From the NCBI RefSeq assembly GCF_001905005.1, contig NZ_LWKZ01000002.1:1-64000 (forward strand): 64,000 bases of DNA. The letters run 5' to 3'. Positions 54,684 to 62,773 of this stretch are shown in pieces. The stretch's first letter is position 1. Each line of letters opens with the position of its first letter. The translations under genes and the position numbers were made by a program. The DNA comes from Streptomyces sp. CB02923 (GTDB taxonomy: Bacteria; Actinomycetota; Actinomycetes; Streptomycetales; Streptomycetaceae). The notes beneath the pieces are model-generated. The model did not search any database and had not been told where the DNA came from. It saw only the letters and a program-made list of their open reading frames with translations.

Positions 54684-55100
54684 ATGACCGGTGAGGCGGC
54701 AGGAGCGCCGACGTTCTGCCCGACGCTGCTCTACCGAGACGCGAAGGCGGCGGTCAAGCAGCTGACGGAAGCCTTCGGCTTCACGCAGAGCGCGCTGTAC
54801 GAGAGCGAGGACGGCACGGTGCTGCACGCCGAGCTGGCCTTCGGCAACGGTGTGGTGATGCTGGGCTCGAAGGGCTCCGGCGGAGCGTATGAAAAGGCAC
54901 TGGGAGACGGCAGCCCGGTTGGTGTGTACGCGACCGTCGCGGACCCGGACGCCCATCACCGGAGGGCCGAGCAGGCCGGGGTGGAGATAGTGCTGCCGCT
55001 CACGGACCAGGACTACGGCTCCCGTGAGTACACGGCCCGCGATCTGGAGGGCAATCTCTGGACCTTCGGGACGTACGCGCCCGCGGCGCCGCAGGGCTGA
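54684..55100 (+). CDS. VOC (glyoxalase/bleomycin-resistance) family protein
   Basis: 138 residues. PhnB-like VOC fold: FCPTLLYRDAKAAVKQLTEAFGF, LHAELAFGNGVVMLGSKGSG, YATVADPDAHHRRAEQAGVEIV, and ARDLEGNLWTFGTY at the end. Possible metal ligands are the His in VLHAEL and the Glu in RDLEGN. ATG 54684 follows GGGAAGGTGATCGCG; GTG 54675 is less well spaced. The last codons and stop form the first copy of a 19-bp tandem repeat. Confidence 0.85.
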   Translation: MTGEAAGAPTFCPTLLYRDAKAAVKQLTEAFGFTQSALYESEDGTVLHAELAFGNGVVMLGSKGSGGAYEKALGDGSPVGVYATVADPDAHHRRAEQAGVEIVLPLTDQDYGSREYTARDLEGNLWTFGTYAPAAPQG

Positions 55101-55142
55101 GGGGGCGCCGCAGGGCTGAAGGGGCGCCGCAGGGCTGAAGGG
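55086..55142. repeat. 19-bp tandem repeat, three copies, including the VOC stop codon
   Basis: GCGCCGCAGGGCTGARGGG starts at 55086, 55105 and 55124. The first copy encodes the last residues and TGA of the VOC gene, so the array is a duplication of the gene's own 3' end. Confidence 0.85.
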
Positions 55143-55196
55143 GCGGGGCGCCGGTCGCCGCGGCCCGGTCCCGGACGCCCATGCCGGGCCCCCACA

Positions 55197-55219
55197 CCCG
55201 GGGGCGTGACGCCCCCGGG
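55197..55219. terminator. Terminator between convergent genes
   Basis: Perfect 10-bp stem CCCGGGGGCG pairs with CGCCCCCGGG, loop TGA. It ends four bases before the stop of the minus-strand gene. Confidence 0.75.
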
Positions 55220-55223
55220 AGCG

Positions 55224-56864
55224 TCACGCTCCGCCGGTGTGGACCTGGAAGGCGGCGCGGCGGACGGCCTTGGCGAGGGCCGGGTCGGGGTGGGCGGCGG
55301 CCAGGGCGACCAGTACCTGCACGGTGCGCGGGTGGCCGACGGCCCGTACCTCCTCCAGTAGGCGCGGGACCGAGCCCTGGACGGCCGAGTCGAGGTGGCG
55401 GACCAGCAGCTGGCTCTCGCCGTGGTCGGCGACGGCCGCGGCGGTGTCCACCCACAGCCAGGTGGACTCCTCGCGGGTGAGCACGTCCGGCGCGGTCTCC
55501 GGGTCGCCGCCCTCGTGCTCGACCAGCCAGAGCAGGGCGTACGGCCGCAGGGCCGCCTCGTCGGCGGCGGCGCGCACGGCCGGCTCGGCGGGCGCGCCGA
55601 CGGCGCGCAGCGCCTCGAAGGCGAGGCCGCGCAGCAGTGCGTCCTCGCCGCGGGCGACGCCGAGGAGTTCCTCGACCGCGCTGCCCGCGGACCGGGCGGC
55701 GAGCCAGGCGCGGTATTCGGCGCGTGCCGGGCCGGGGGTCAGCCGGGCGCAGCCGCGCAGCATCGCCTCGGCGGACTGCTCGATGTTGCCCGCCGGGCTC
55801 TGTGCGGCGACGCAGATCTGCTCCAGTTTGACCCAGACCGACCAGTTCCCGAGGGGGGTGAGCAGGGCTTCGCGTTCGGCGGGCACGCCGGTCTTCGCGC
55901 CGTCGCGTACGACGAGCGCTCCCACGGCGGCGAGGCCGTCCAGCGACCAGTCCAGGAGCACCGCGAGTGACACCCCCGCGGTGTCACCCGCCGCTCCGGC
56001 CCGGTCCGGCTTCGGGCCGTCCGGTTTCGGGCCGTCCGGCTTCGGGCCGTCCGGTTCGGGGCTGTCCGCTTGGGGGCCGTCCGCCTTGAGGGCGCCCACT
56101 TTGGGGCCATCCGCTTCGGGGCCGTCCGCTTTGAGGCCATCCGCTTTGAGGCCATCCGCTTTGGGGCCGTCCGGCGCCGGGTGCGGTTCCCGTCCGGTCC
56201 GGGCGGGGCCCGGGTCCGCGCCGCGGTCCGGTCCGTACGGCACCTCGCAGCGCTCGGTGCGGAGTTCGGCGACGCGCTGTTCCAGCATGTCCAGCAGGAC
56301 CGGGAGCCGGACCGGACCGGCCGACAGGTGGAGCAGGGACAGCAGTTGCGGCACGGCCTCGACGACCTCGGCGACGGCGGTCGGCCCGGCGCCGGGCGGC
56401 GCGGGGCGCGCCAGCGACCAGGCGTCGAAGAGGGCGACCCAGCCGCGCAGGGCCGCGGTGTCGTCGCGCTCCCAGGCGCGCAGCCGCCAGCCGGGGCGGG
56501 CCACGCCGCCGTGCAGTTCGACGAGTCCGGCGAGCCGGGCCAGGTCCCAGTCCGTACGGACCTGGTCCGGTGTCAGCCGCAGGTCGTGCGCCGCCTGTTC
56601 GGCGACGTCCGCCGGGAGGGCGCCGTCCGTTCCGGCCCGCAGCCCGGCGCCCGCGCCGTGCTCGCCGTCGGCCCAGCGGGCGAGCCGTACGGCGCCGGCC
56701 AGGCCGGCGCGGGCCTGCCGCGCCAGTTCCGCGGGCGGCGGGGTGCCCTGGGGCGGCCGGGGCGCCGGCCGGGCGGCCCGGGTGCTCACCGCTCGGCGGG
56801 CGGCGGCAATCGGTTGACGGGGGACGAGTCGGAGCCGGGAGTCGCGCGGAGTACGGGACGTCAC
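55224..56864 (-). CDS. Streptomyces hypothetical protein with internal 5-residue repeats
   Basis: 546 residues from GTG 56862-56864 (VTSRTPRDSRLRLV), which follows GGGAAGACTGCACCCT; an ATG 28 codons upstream is possible. Two mostly helical regions (about 60-235 and 310-546) flank a low-complexity block of 5-residue units (KADGL, KADGP, EADGP, KPDGP; about residues 240-295). The C-terminal half has HEAT-like helix pairs (AVEELLGVARGEDALLRGLAFEALRAVG). I recognise no catalytic motif. The preceding 56865-57265 region carries its likely promoter. Confidence 0.75.
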   Translation of the reverse strand: MTSRTPRDSRLRLVPRQPIAAARRAVSTRAARPAPRPPQGTPPPAELARQARAGLAGAVRLARWADGEHGAGAGLRAGTDGALPADVAEQAAHDLRLTPDQVRTDWDLARLAGLVELHGGVARPGWRLRAWERDDTAALRGWVALFDAWSLARPAPPGAGPTAVAEVVEAVPQLLSLLHLSAGPVRLPVLLDMLEQRVAELRTERCEVPYGPDRGADPGPARTGREPHPAPDGPKADGLKADGLKADGPEADGPKVGALKADGPQADSPEPDGPKPDGPKPDGPKPDRAGAAGDTAGVSLAVLLDWSLDGLAAVGALVVRDGAKTGVPAEREALLTPLGNWSVWVKLEQICVAAQSPAGNIEQSAEAMLRGCARLTPGPARAEYRAWLAARSAGSAVEELLGVARGEDALLRGLAFEALRAVGAPAEPAVRAAADEAALRPYALLWLVEHEGGDPETAPDVLTREESTWLWVDTAAAVADHGESQLLVRHLDSAVQGSVPRLLEEVRAVGHPRTVQVLVALAAAHPDPALAKAVRRAAFQVHTGGA

Positions 56865-57156
56865 AGGGTGCAGTCTTCCCGCTGACGGCCCGAAAGCCCA
56901 ATCGGAACGGTCGGTACGTTCCGGCGGCTCGTCGCACGAGGGGCGCACGGGGCGGTCGGCGCGGGCCGTACGGGCGGGTCACCGGAGGCTGTACGGGGAG
57001 TGGCCGCAGGCCGTACGGAGGGTCGTCCCAGGGTGTGCCGGGTGTGGCCACCGGCTGTACGAGCAGGTCCGCACGGGCTGCCCCGGGTCCTGCGGGCCAC
57101 ATGGACAGTCCGCCACATCACGGGCAGGGCACTATGGACCATGCCGGACACGGCAG

Positions 57157-57184
57157 ATCGTACGTCAGGCGACAGACCGGTCAA
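57157..57184 (-). promoter_or_regulatory. Possible promoter for the repeat-bearing hypothetical gene
   Basis: TTGACC (57179-57184), a 16-base spacer and TACGAT (57157-57162) on the minus strand, about 290 bases before the gene. The 400-base gap 56865-57265 otherwise holds diverged GTACGG-rich sequence and no gene I can support. Confidence 0.4.
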
Positions 57185-57265
57185 GGTGCGGCGGGCCGTG
57201 CGGGACGCGGGTGCCCGCCCGTGCGGATCAGCTCTGCGGCCTCCCCGAAGGCACGTGACAGCGGC

Positions 57266-58390
57266 TCACATGAGGGGTGTGAGAAAGCGGCGCAAAGTCT
57301 CCTCGTACGTGGCCGGATCGGCGTTCCACATGGCGGCGTGCGGGGCGTGCGGCACCGGGTGAAGCGTGATCAGGTCCGGACGGCGGGCCGCCAGTTCGCG
57401 GGAGGCCGCCCAGGGGGCGAGGGTGTCGTGCGGCCCGTGGATCAGCAGGGTCGGCACGGTGAGCAGGTCCGGGGCCCCTGCTTCGGCCGGACGGCCGGCG
57501 TGCAGCCCGGTGCTGCCCTCGGCGGCGCGGACGGCCAGCGGGAGCAGCGGGCGGGGGACGTGGCGGGCGGCGGCCAGGGCGCGGACGGTGGCCCGCCAGT
57601 CCAGGACCGGCGAGTCCAGGACAAGGCCGGCGATGCGGTCGCGCAGCGCGGAGCCGGCGGCGGCGCGCAGGGCCATGGACGCGCCGGTGGACCAGCCGTG
57701 CAGGACGACACGTTCGGCGCCGTACTGGACGGCGTAGCGGATCGCGGCGTCCAGGTCGCGCCACTCGGAGTCGCCGAGGTGGCTGATGCCGTCGGCGGTG
57801 GGCGGGGCCCCGATGTCGTTGCGGTAGGCGAGGTCGAGGACGGGCAACTGCTGGTCGGCGAGGAACGGCATGACCACCATGGGGTGTTCCCGGGTGGTGC
57901 CCAGGCCGTGAGCGGTGATGACCCAGGTGTCCCGGATGCCCGGCACGAACCAGGCGGGCAGGGCGCCCAGTTCCCCGGGGATGTCGACGTCGGCGCAGTC
58001 GATGCCGAGCGCGTCGCGTGGGTTGCCGATGTGCACCTGGGGGGTCAGGCGCATCCGGGCGCCCGGCTGGAGGGTGCCGTGGGTGACCCCCTCCAGGCGG
58101 CGGACGACCGTGTCCGCCGGGTGCGGCACGTCGTCCAGGAGGGGGCCGACGACGGCGTGGCTGCCCGCTCCGGTGAGGCCGTAGGTGCCGGGCCGCAGCG
58201 AGGCGAGGCTGCGGGTCAGGGTGATCCGCCCGGGGCCGGTGGCGTGCACCGTGAGCCGGGGGTCGCCCGGCAGCGGCCGGTCGAGAGCGGGTTTGAGGAC
58301 CATGTCGCTGGCGTACCGGCCGGCCGCCACCGCGGCCGCGCCGGTACCGATCACCGTGGTGGCGGCTGCTGCCGCGGTACCCAGACGCAT
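57266..58390 (-). CDS. Alpha/beta-hydrolase with N-terminal membrane anchor
   Basis: 374 residues. N-terminal hydrophobic segment (AAAAATTVIGTGAAAVAAG) is a signal anchor or signal peptide. A beta-rich region follows (GRITLTRSLASLRPGTYGL), then an alpha/beta-hydrolase domain: nucleophile LHGWSTGASMAL (GxSxG), acid in IHGPHDTLAPW, and His in PHAPHAAMWN. A peptidase or esterase at the cell surface is plausible; substrate unknown. No strong ribosome site at ATG 58390. Confidence 0.85.
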   Translation of the reverse strand: MRLGTAAAAATTVIGTGAAAVAAGRYASDMVLKPALDRPLPGDPRLTVHATGPGRITLTRSLASLRPGTYGLTGAGSHAVVGPLLDDVPHPADTVVRRLEGVTHGTLQPGARMRLTPQVHIGNPRDALGIDCADVDIPGELGALPAWFVPGIRDTWVITAHGLGTTREHPMVVMPFLADQQLPVLDLAYRNDIGAPPTADGISHLGDSEWRDLDAAIRYAVQYGAERVVLHGWSTGASMALRAAAGSALRDRIAGLVLDSPVLDWRATVRALAAARHVPRPLLPLAVRAAEGSTGLHAGRPAEAGAPDLLTVPTLLIHGPHDTLAPWAASRELAARRPDLITLHPVPHAPHAAMWNADPATYEETLRRFLTPLM

Positions 58391-58497
58391 CCTCCCCAGT
58401 GTGGGCGGGCACCGCGGCCGCGGCCAGTGGGCGGGAGCGGCCGGGTGACGGCGGGCGCGGCGGCACGCGGCCGGATGCGGCCGGATGCGGCCGGGCC

Positions 58498-58640
58498 GGG
58501 CGGAAACCGGGCAGGCGGAGACGGGACAGGTGGAAACAGGCGGGCGGAAACCGGGCAGGCGGAAACGGGCGGGCGGAGACGGGACAGCCGGGTCCGGCGG
58601 CGTGCGTCAGCAGCGGCGTACGCCAGCAGCGGCGTGCGTC
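58498..58640. repeat. 14-15-bp and 16-bp tandem repeats at the 3' end of the aldolase gene
   Basis: Six units like GGCGGAAACCGGGCA (variants GGCGGAGACGGGACA, GGTGGAAACAGGCG) cover about 58498-58587. They are followed by GTCAGCAGCGGCGTAC-type units that run up to the aldolase stop codon (minus strand, 58639-58641). Confidence 0.75.
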
Positions 58641-59292
58641 AGCGGCGCTGCCCGTAGCCGCGCAGCCGCTCGCCGGCCGCGTCGACCTGTTCCGGCGTGA
58701 GCAGGGCGGGTTCGCGGCCGGGCAGCGAGCTGGCGGCGAGCCAGACGCGGCACATCCACTCCAGCTGGGCGGTGCGGTCGTACGCCTCGTCAAGGGTGTC
58801 GCCGTACACGATGGTGCCGTGGTTCCGCAGGAGGCAGCCGGTGCGGTCGCGCAGTGCGGCGAGCATGTTCCCGGCCAACTCCTCGGTGCCGTAGAGGGCG
58901 TACGGGGCGACGCGCACGGGGCCGCCGAGGGCCGCGGTCATGTAGTGCACCGGCGGGAGTTCGGTGACGAGGGTGGAGACGGCGGTGGCGTGCGCGGCGT
59001 GGGTGTGCACGATCGCGGTGGCGCCGGTGGCGCGGTAGACGGCCAGGTGCATGGGGAGTTCGCTGGTGGGCCGCAGCGTGCCGTGGGCCGGGCGCCCGTC
59101 GAGGTCCACCGCGGTGAGGTCGCCGGGCCCGAGCCGGTCGTAGCGGACGCCGCTGGGGGTGACCAGGACGAGGTCTCCGACGCGGACGGAGACGTTGCCG
59201 GAGGTGCCGACGACGAGCCCGTCGGTGACCGTGCGGCGGGCGGTGGCGACCAGTTCGTCCCAGGCGCGGCCGATGGCTTCCCGGTCCGTCAT
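58639..59292 (-). CDS. Class II aldolase/adducin family protein
   Basis: 217 residues. Zinc-dependent aldolase fold: GLVVGTSGNVSVRVGDLVLVTPSG, Glu in TSELPMHLAVYR, metal ligands HTHAAHATA, and LLRNHGTIVYGDTL. It resembles fuculose-1-phosphate aldolase or methylthioribulose-phosphate dehydratase; no pathway partner is adjacent, so the substrate is open. ATG 59290-59292 follows GGAGGCACACG. Confidence 0.88.
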   Translation of the reverse strand: MTDREAIGRAWDELVATARRTVTDGLVVGTSGNVSVRVGDLVLVTPSGVRYDRLGPGDLTAVDLDGRPAHGTLRPTSELPMHLAVYRATGATAIVHTHAAHATAVSTLVTELPPVHYMTAALGGPVRVAPYALYGTEELAGNMLAALRDRTGCLLRNHGTIVYGDTLDEAYDRTAQLEWMCRVWLAASSLPGREPALLTPEQVDAAGERLRGYGQRR

Positions 59293-59546
59293 CGTGTGCC
59301 TCCGGTGTGCGGTGCGGGCGGGGCCCGGCGGGGGGCGCGCGGATGTGGTGCGCGCGGGGCTGCCGACACCGTACGGGCCGGGTGCGGGCCTGTGGGGCGG
59401 ATCCTCGTCCTCCGGTATCCCCCATGTCCGACTGGGGGCGTACGGGCACGGATTGACCGAGCATCAACCGTCTTGCGGGGATCTCCCGGTACCCTTCCGG
59501 AGATTTGTCATGCACGTTGCCATCCGGGGGAATTCCGGGGGGAACC

Positions 59547-60383
59547 ATGGCCCGTGACCGCAATCGCCTGCCCGGCCCGCAGCACCCGTCCAGCCGTCCG
59601 GACGCCCCGCTGCGCGCGCTCCGCCATCCGCGCGGCCTCCGCCGTCCACGCGGCCACCTGCGCCGACTGGCCGCCGGAGCCCTGGCCCTGGGCACGCTCA
59701 CCGGCACTCTGTACAGCGCCCTGCCCACAACGCCCGTCGCCGCAGCCGCCGGAAAGCCGACCGGGCACGACATCTCCTCGCACCAGGGGAACGTCGACTG
59801 GAGAGACGTCCGGGCCAAGGGCGGCCGGTTCGTCTACGTGAAGGCCACCGAGTCGACCTGGTACCGCAGCCCGCACTTCCCACGGCAGTACCGCGGCGCG
59901 CGCAAGGCCGGTCTGCTGCACGGCGCCTACCACTTCGGCGTGCCGAACGCTTCCTCCGGCCGCGCACAGGCCCGGCACTTCCTCCGCAACGGCGGCCGCT
60001 GGAAGGCGGACGGCTGGACGCTGCCGCCCGCGCTCGACATCGAGCACAATCCGTACGACCGGGAGCACGCCTGCTACGGGATGAGCGGGACCGCGCTGGT
60101 CCGGTGGGTCCGCGGGTTCAGCAACGAGGTGCTGCGCCAGACGGGGCGGCGGCCGGTGATCTACACGACGGCCCGGTGGTGGAACGGCTGCACCGGCGGC
60201 AGCCGGGCGTTCGCCGTCACCCACCCGCTGTGGCTGGCGAACTGGCACAGCACTCCGGGTCCCCTGCCGTCCGGCTGGGCGTACCCGAGCTTCTGGCAGT
60301 ACGCCGGGGCCGGTGCGCTGCCGGGCGACCAGAACAAGTGGAACGGCACGGCCGCACAACTCAGGCGCTTCGCCCGGGGCTGA
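59547..60383 (+). CDS. Secreted GH25 lysozyme
   Basis: 278 residues. Long Arg-rich N-terminus (about 40 residues, with HPRGLRRPRGHLRRL) before a hydrophobic signal segment AAGALALGTLTGTLYSAL, consistent with Tat- or Sec-type export. GH25 barrel: GHDISSHQGNVDWRDV (catalytic Asp), FVYVKATEST, GAYHFGVPN, PALDIEHNPY (DxE catalytic pair), VIYTTARWW, SFWQYAG. Cleaves peptidoglycan glycan strands. ATG 59547 behind GGGGGGAACC. The stop codon lies inside the first unit of a 22-bp repeat. Confidence 0.92.
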   Translation: MARDRNRLPGPQHPSSRPDAPLRALRHPRGLRRPRGHLRRLAAGALALGTLTGTLYSALPTTPVAAAAGKPTGHDISSHQGNVDWRDVRAKGGRFVYVKATESTWYRSPHFPRQYRGARKAGLLHGAYHFGVPNASSGRAQARHFLRNGGRWKADGWTLPPALDIEHNPYDREHACYGMSGTALVRWVRGFSNEVLRQTGRRPVIYTTARWWNGCTGGSRAFAVTHPLWLANWHSTPGPLPSGWAYPSFWQYAGAGALPGDQNKWNGTAAQLRRFARG

Positions 60384-60510
60384 CACATCGGGAACCCGGA
60401 GCCGGCACGCCGAGAACCCGGGGCTGACACACCGGGAACCCGGAGCTGACACGCCGAGAACCCGGAGCCGGCACGCCGGAAACCCGGCCCTGGTACACCT
60501 GGAACACGCG
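60378..60510. repeat. ~22-bp tandem repeat, about six copies, including the GH25 stop codon
   Basis: Units alternate GGAGCCGGCACGCCGAGAACCC and GGGCTGACACACCGGGAACCC, starting with GGGCTGACACATCGGG, which contains the GH25 TGA at 60381-60383. The last copies (GGCCCTGGTACACCTGG) are diverged. Confidence 0.85.
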
Positions 60511-60601
60511 GGTCTGCTGTGCTGGTGCGCATGGGGCCCGGGTGACGGTATGGACGCCTCCGCGCTACCCCTGCGGGGGCGTCACTGCGGCGCCCGTTCC
60601 A

Positions 60602-60623
60602 GTTCACCTTCCGTTCACCCGTC
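60602..60623 (+). promoter_or_regulatory. PHO box (PhoP direct repeats) upstream of the phosphate transporter
   Basis: GTTCACCTTCC followed immediately by GTTCACCCGTC: two 11-bp direct repeat units with the GTTCACC core of Streptomyces PhoP sites, 51 bases upstream of the transporter start. A weaker third unit (GTCCGTACGGT) may follow. Confidence 0.8.
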
Positions 60624-60673
60624 GTCCGTACGGTCCCGAGCGTTACTGACCATCGAACTGATTGCCTGGGTGA

Positions 60674-62014
60674 ATGGAACACATCACGCTTCTCATCGGG
60701 ATCGTGATCGTCACGGCCTTGGTGTTCGACTTTACGAACGGCTTCCACGACACGGCCAACGCCATGGCCACCACCATCTCCACCGGGGCGCTCAAGCCCA
60801 AGATCGCGGTGGCGATGTCGGCGGCCCTCAACCTGGTCGGCGCGTTCCTGTCCGTGGAGGTGGCCAAGACCATCTCCGGCGGGATCATCGACGAGACCGC
60901 CGGCATCAGACCAGAAGTGATCTTCGCCGGGCTGGTCGGCGCCATCGTCTGGAACCTGGTCACCTGGCTGGCCGGGCTCCCCTCCAGCTCCTCGCACGCC
61001 CTCTTCGGCGGTCTGATCGGCGCCACCCTGGTGTCCGTCGGCGCGAGCGGCGTGCACGGCGGCGCCGTGGTCATGAAGGTCCTCATCCCGGCCGTCGCCG
61101 CCCCGATCGTGGCCGGTCTGGCCTCGATGGCCGCGACCCGGCTGACGTACCGGCTGGCCCGCAACCGCGCCGAGGAGGACACCGCCAAGGGCTACCGCGC
61201 CGGGCAGATCGCCTCGGCCGCGCTGGTCTCCCTCGCCCACGGCACCAACGACGCCCAGAAGACGATGGGTGTGATCACCCTCGCGCTGATCACCGGCGGT
61301 GTGGTCGCCCCGCACGCCGACCCGCCGCTGTGGGTCATCGCCTCGGCCGGTCTGGCCATCGCGCTCGGTACGTACCTGGGCGGCTGGCGGATCATCCGCA
61401 CGATGGGCAAGGGCATCACCGACATCCGGCCGCCGCAGGGCTTCGCCGCCCAGACCGGCGCCGCGGCCACCATCCTGGCCTCCTCCCACCTCGGCTTCGC
61501 GCTCTCCACCACCCAGGTCTGCTCCGGCGCGGTCATGGGCTCCGGGCTGGGCCGCAAGGGCGGCGTCGTGCACTGGTCCACGGCGGGCCGGATGGCCGCC
61601 GCCTGGGGCCTGACGCTGCCGGCCGCCGGGCTGGTCGCGGCGGGCGCCGCGCTCCTGGCCGACCAGGGCGACTGGGGCATCGCGGCCGTCGCCGTCCTCG
61701 CGCTCGCGGTCTGCGGCGCGATCTGGGTGGCGTCCCGGCGCAAGCCGGTGGACCACACCAACGTCAACGAGGGCCCTGCGGCGGAGCCCGCCGGTGTCGT
61801 CACCGCCGCTCTGCAGGCCGTCTCGCCGCCGCCCGCCGGCCCGGTCGTGGCGCAGCCCGCGACGGCCGTCGTCACGGTCCCCGCGCCCGCGGTGGCCGGC
61901 GCGCCGCTCGCGGACCCGGTCGGTACCGCCCCGGTGATCGCCGAGCCGGTGGCCGCCCATCCGCACGACACACACGCCCAGCGCCGCGCCAAGGCCGGCT
62001 CGGCCGCCGGCTGA
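60674..62014 (+). CDS. pitH2: Low-affinity inorganic phosphate transporter (PiT family)
   Basis: 446 residues, about ten membrane helices. The duplicated PiT signatures are FDFTNGFHDTANAMATTISTG near the N-terminus and SLAHGTNDAQKTMGV in the second half. The C-terminal ~80 residues are Ala/Pro/Val-rich and disordered. Phosphate or metal-phosphate uptake in symport with protons. By position and PHO box it corresponds to what I recall as PitH2 of S. coelicolor. Co-oriented with a 75-residue membrane protein 37 bases downstream. Confidence 0.93.
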   Translation: MEHITLLIGIVIVTALVFDFTNGFHDTANAMATTISTGALKPKIAVAMSAALNLVGAFLSVEVAKTISGGIIDETAGIRPEVIFAGLVGAIVWNLVTWLAGLPSSSSHALFGGLIGATLVSVGASGVHGGAVVMKVLIPAVAAPIVAGLASMAATRLTYRLARNRAEEDTAKGYRAGQIASAALVSLAHGTNDAQKTMGVITLALITGGVVAPHADPPLWVIASAGLAIALGTYLGGWRIIRTMGKGITDIRPPQGFAAQTGAAATILASSHLGFALSTTQVCSGAVMGSGLGRKGGVVHWSTAGRMAAAWGLTLPAAGLVAAGAALLADQGDWGIAAVAVLALAVCGAIWVASRRKPVDHTNVNEGPAAEPAGVVTAALQAVSPPPAGPVVAQPATAVVTVPAPAVAGAPLADPVGTAPVIAEPVAAHPHDTHAQRRAKAGSAAG

Positions 62015-62051
62015 CCGGGCCGTACGGCTCCCACGAAGGAACGAGAACGCA

Positions 62052-62279
62052 ATGAGCATCGACTGGGCAGCTCTCGGCGAGGTCTTCGGCGTCACGCTGT
62101 TCGTGACGGTCGGGATCGTGGGCCTGTTCACCCTCGGCATCGTCGGCACGTCCCGCACGCCGCGGACGGAGGGCGCGCCGGCCACCGGCGGCGGCGCGGC
62201 GCGGGCCGGGGCGTACGCCTGCTTCGCGCTGTGCGCGGCGGCCGTGGCGTACGGGATCTACCTGATCGTCGCCGCCTGA
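62052..62279 (+). CDS. Small membrane protein (75 aa) downstream of the phosphate transporter
   Basis: 75 residues, two hydrophobic segments (VFGVTLFVTVGIVGLFTLGIVG and AGAYACFALCAAAVAYGIYLIV) around a Thr/Gly-rich loop. ATG 62052 follows AAGGAACGAGAACGCA. Same transcript as the PiT gene by spacing, ending at the hairpin at 62298; a transporter accessory is plausible. No known family. Confidence 0.8.
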   Translation: MSIDWAALGEVFGVTLFVTVGIVGLFTLGIVGTSRTPRTEGAPATGGGAARAGAYACFALCAAAVAYGIYLIVAA

Positions 62280-62297
62280 CCCGACGGCACGGCACAC

Positions 62298-62346
62298 CGG
62301 GGCGTCCGGTGGGCGCGGCATCCCGCCGCGGCCACCGGGCGCCCCG
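62298..62346 (+). terminator. Terminator of the PiT operon
   Basis: CGGGGCG (62298-62304) pairs with 62340-62346, followed inward by CCGGTGG/CCACCGG and GCGG/CCGC pairing, an almost continuous long hairpin. Confidence 0.7.
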
Positions 62347-62387
62347 CCTTCGTGCCCCGGTGCCGTGCCCCTCGCCGTGTCCCGTCG

Positions 62388-62405
62388 CTGTGTCCTTGGA
62401 CACAG
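62388..62405. promoter_or_regulatory. Palindrome upstream of the cobalamin operon promoter
   Basis: CTGTGTCC-TT-GGACACAG, a perfect 8-bp inverted repeat, 38 bases ahead of the -35 element. It lies outside the riboswitch and looks like an operator for an unidentified regulator. Confidence 0.45.
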
Positions 62406-62442
62406 GCGCTGCCACAGGTCTGCGCCGCAGGTCAAGCGCGAG

Positions 62443-62471
62443 TTGACGGGCTTCGCGGAGCGTGGTGGACT
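62443..62471 (+). promoter_or_regulatory. Promoter of the cobalamin operon
   Basis: TTGACG (62443-62448), 17-base spacer, TGGACT (62466-62471). It would start transcription near 62478, at the 5' edge of the riboswitch. Confidence 0.6.
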
Positions 62472-62479
62472 GCCGGAGC

Positions 62480-62660
62480 CATTCGGCGACAGATGAGGAA
62501 GTCCGGTGAGAATCCGGCGCGGTCCCGCCACTGTCACCGGGGAGCGCCCCTCCACCAAGGGCCACGGTCCGCGTCCCGCGACGCAGGTTCCCGTACGGAC
62601 TGGAAGGCCGGGGGAAGCGCCGATCCGGGGAGCCAGGAGACTCTCGTCGCCGTACCCGTC
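62480..62660 (+). ncRNA. Cobalamin (adenosylcobalamin) riboswitch
   Basis: Conserved blocks of the B12 riboswitch are visible: GAGGAAGTCCGGTGAGAATC (62495-62514), GCGGTCCCGCCACTGT just after it, and the B12 box AGCCAGGAGACT at 62631-62642. It precedes a short ORF and cobD. Binding of B12 should lower expression of the biosynthetic genes. The 5' and 3' limits are estimates. Confidence 0.93.
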
Positions 62661-62697
62661 GAACCAGGGCGCGGACCCTGAGTGAGGACCTACCGCC

Positions 62698-62769
62698 ATG
62701 CCCGGCCGCAGTTCGAGATCGCTTGAACCTTTCCCCGTACTGCCCCTCCGAGGCGTGACGGCGGTCTGA
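62698..62769 (+). CDS. 23-residue ORF between riboswitch and cobD, coupled to cobD
   Basis: ATG 62698 follows GTGAGGACCTACCGCC, a reasonable ribosome site just after the riboswitch. The peptide begins MPGRSSRSLEP and ends RGVTAV, with its TGA four bases before the cobD ATG. cobD itself has no good ribosome site at normal spacing, so its translation probably depends on ribosomes finishing this ORF. The peptide may have no function of its own. Confidence 0.55.
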   Translation: MPGRSSRSLEPFPVLPLRGVTAV

Positions 62770-62773
62770 TCCG

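Noticed and set aside
57000..57362. Plus-strand frame of 120 codons between two minus-strand genes
   Set aside because: No ribosome site, Arg/Thr-rich translation without domain, and it overlaps the end of the alpha/beta-hydrolase gene.
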